From positions 18,695-82,694 of the forward strand of contig NZ_SNWE01000019.1 in the NCBI RefSeq assembly GCF_004362395.1: DNA of 64,000 bases, written 5' to 3'. The position numbers and the translations under genes are program-made. This stretch comes from Salegentibacter sp. 24 (GTDB lineage: Bacteria > Bacteroidota > Bacteroidia > Flavobacteriales > Flavobacteriaceae). The notes under the pieces were generated by a model. The model ran no database searches. It saw nothing but the letters and a program-made list of their open reading frames with translations, and had not been told where the DNA came from. Shown here piece by piece: positions 63,914-64,000 of this stretch. The first letter of the stretch is position 1; each line of letters starts with the position of its first letter.

Positions 63914-64000
63914 ATTCGATCTAAGGATTTAATAGAACAGTGCAATTTGATTGGTTGTTTGAGTTTCAAATTTGATCGCTGGTTTTTTTTCCTGGAAAGA

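Overview
The window is a chromosomal segment from a member of the Bacteroidota, most likely a marine-type Flavobacteriaceae (Gramella/Salegentibacter/Zunongwangia-like; genus level is inference). Supporting signs are gldB/gldC gliding genes, a SusC/SusD pair, fused secDF, a Bacteroidota-type division and cell-wall (dcw) cluster, proteins ending in Bacteroidota-specific tails (FtsZ), near absence of Shine-Dalgarno sequences, and promoters of the form TTG-N19-21-TAnnTTTG. I see no tRNA, rRNA, CRISPR array, prophage or complete insertion sequence. No stretch without a gene exceeds 300 bases.

Layout. 1-4.5 kb (+): folE (cut by the left edge), cysS, a GNAT acetyltransferase that looks inserted, yidD, lgt and a DUF192 lipoprotein. 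4.7-13.8 kb (-): secDF, mdh, a DUF6588 outer-membrane protein, gyrB, asnB, most with clear terminators. 14-21.5 kb: a DUF2911 protein (+), then queE, an M14 carboxypeptidase, and susD/susC (-). 21.7-26.6 kb (+): a PBP4-type D,D-carboxypeptidase lipoprotein, an S66 L,D-carboxypeptidase, a HerA-like ATPase, a lipoprotein of unknown function and a small membrane protein. 26.7-42.4 kb (-): the dcw cluster mraZ-rsmH-ftsL-ftsI-murE-mraY-murD-ftsW-murG-murC-ftsQ-ftsA-ftsZ, without murF, murB or ddl. 42.7-49.5 kb: alpha/beta hydrolase and engB (+), gldB-gldC-unknown (-), nadE and an atypical response regulator (+), dnaG (-). 49.6-52.1 kb (-): an ECF sigma factor, a membrane protein resembling an anti-sigma factor, and an outer-membrane protein. 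52.2-55 kb (+): rluF, a VOC protein, an AI-2E-family permease, a DUF1232 protein. 55-59.4 kb (-): folD, ffh, argS. 59.5-63.9 kb: a conserved unknown, MarC, a DUF3185-like protein, an NAD(P)-binding DUF2867-type protein and a BCCT transporter.

How the genes work together. The backbone is housekeeping: peptidoglycan precursor synthesis and division (dcw plus dacB and the S66 peptidase), protein export and lipoprotein maturation (secDF, yidD, lgt, ffh), translation (cysS, argS, rluF, engB), replication (gyrB, dnaG), and folate/NAD/queuosine metabolism (folE, folD, nadE, queE). The most notable signals are: a MraZ operator made of three 10-bp-spaced GTGGTA boxes with a fourth at the mraZ start codon; two perfect 16-bp palindromes in the same intergenic region; a response regulator with Glu in place of the phosphoacceptor Asp; a DNA primase that has lost all four zinc ligands; an apparently self-regulated ECF sigma/membrane protein/outer-membrane protein unit; a GNAT gene preceded by a structured inverted repeat; and a SusCD pair sitting among three peptidase genes. 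I did not find a clear, wholly new multi-gene system.
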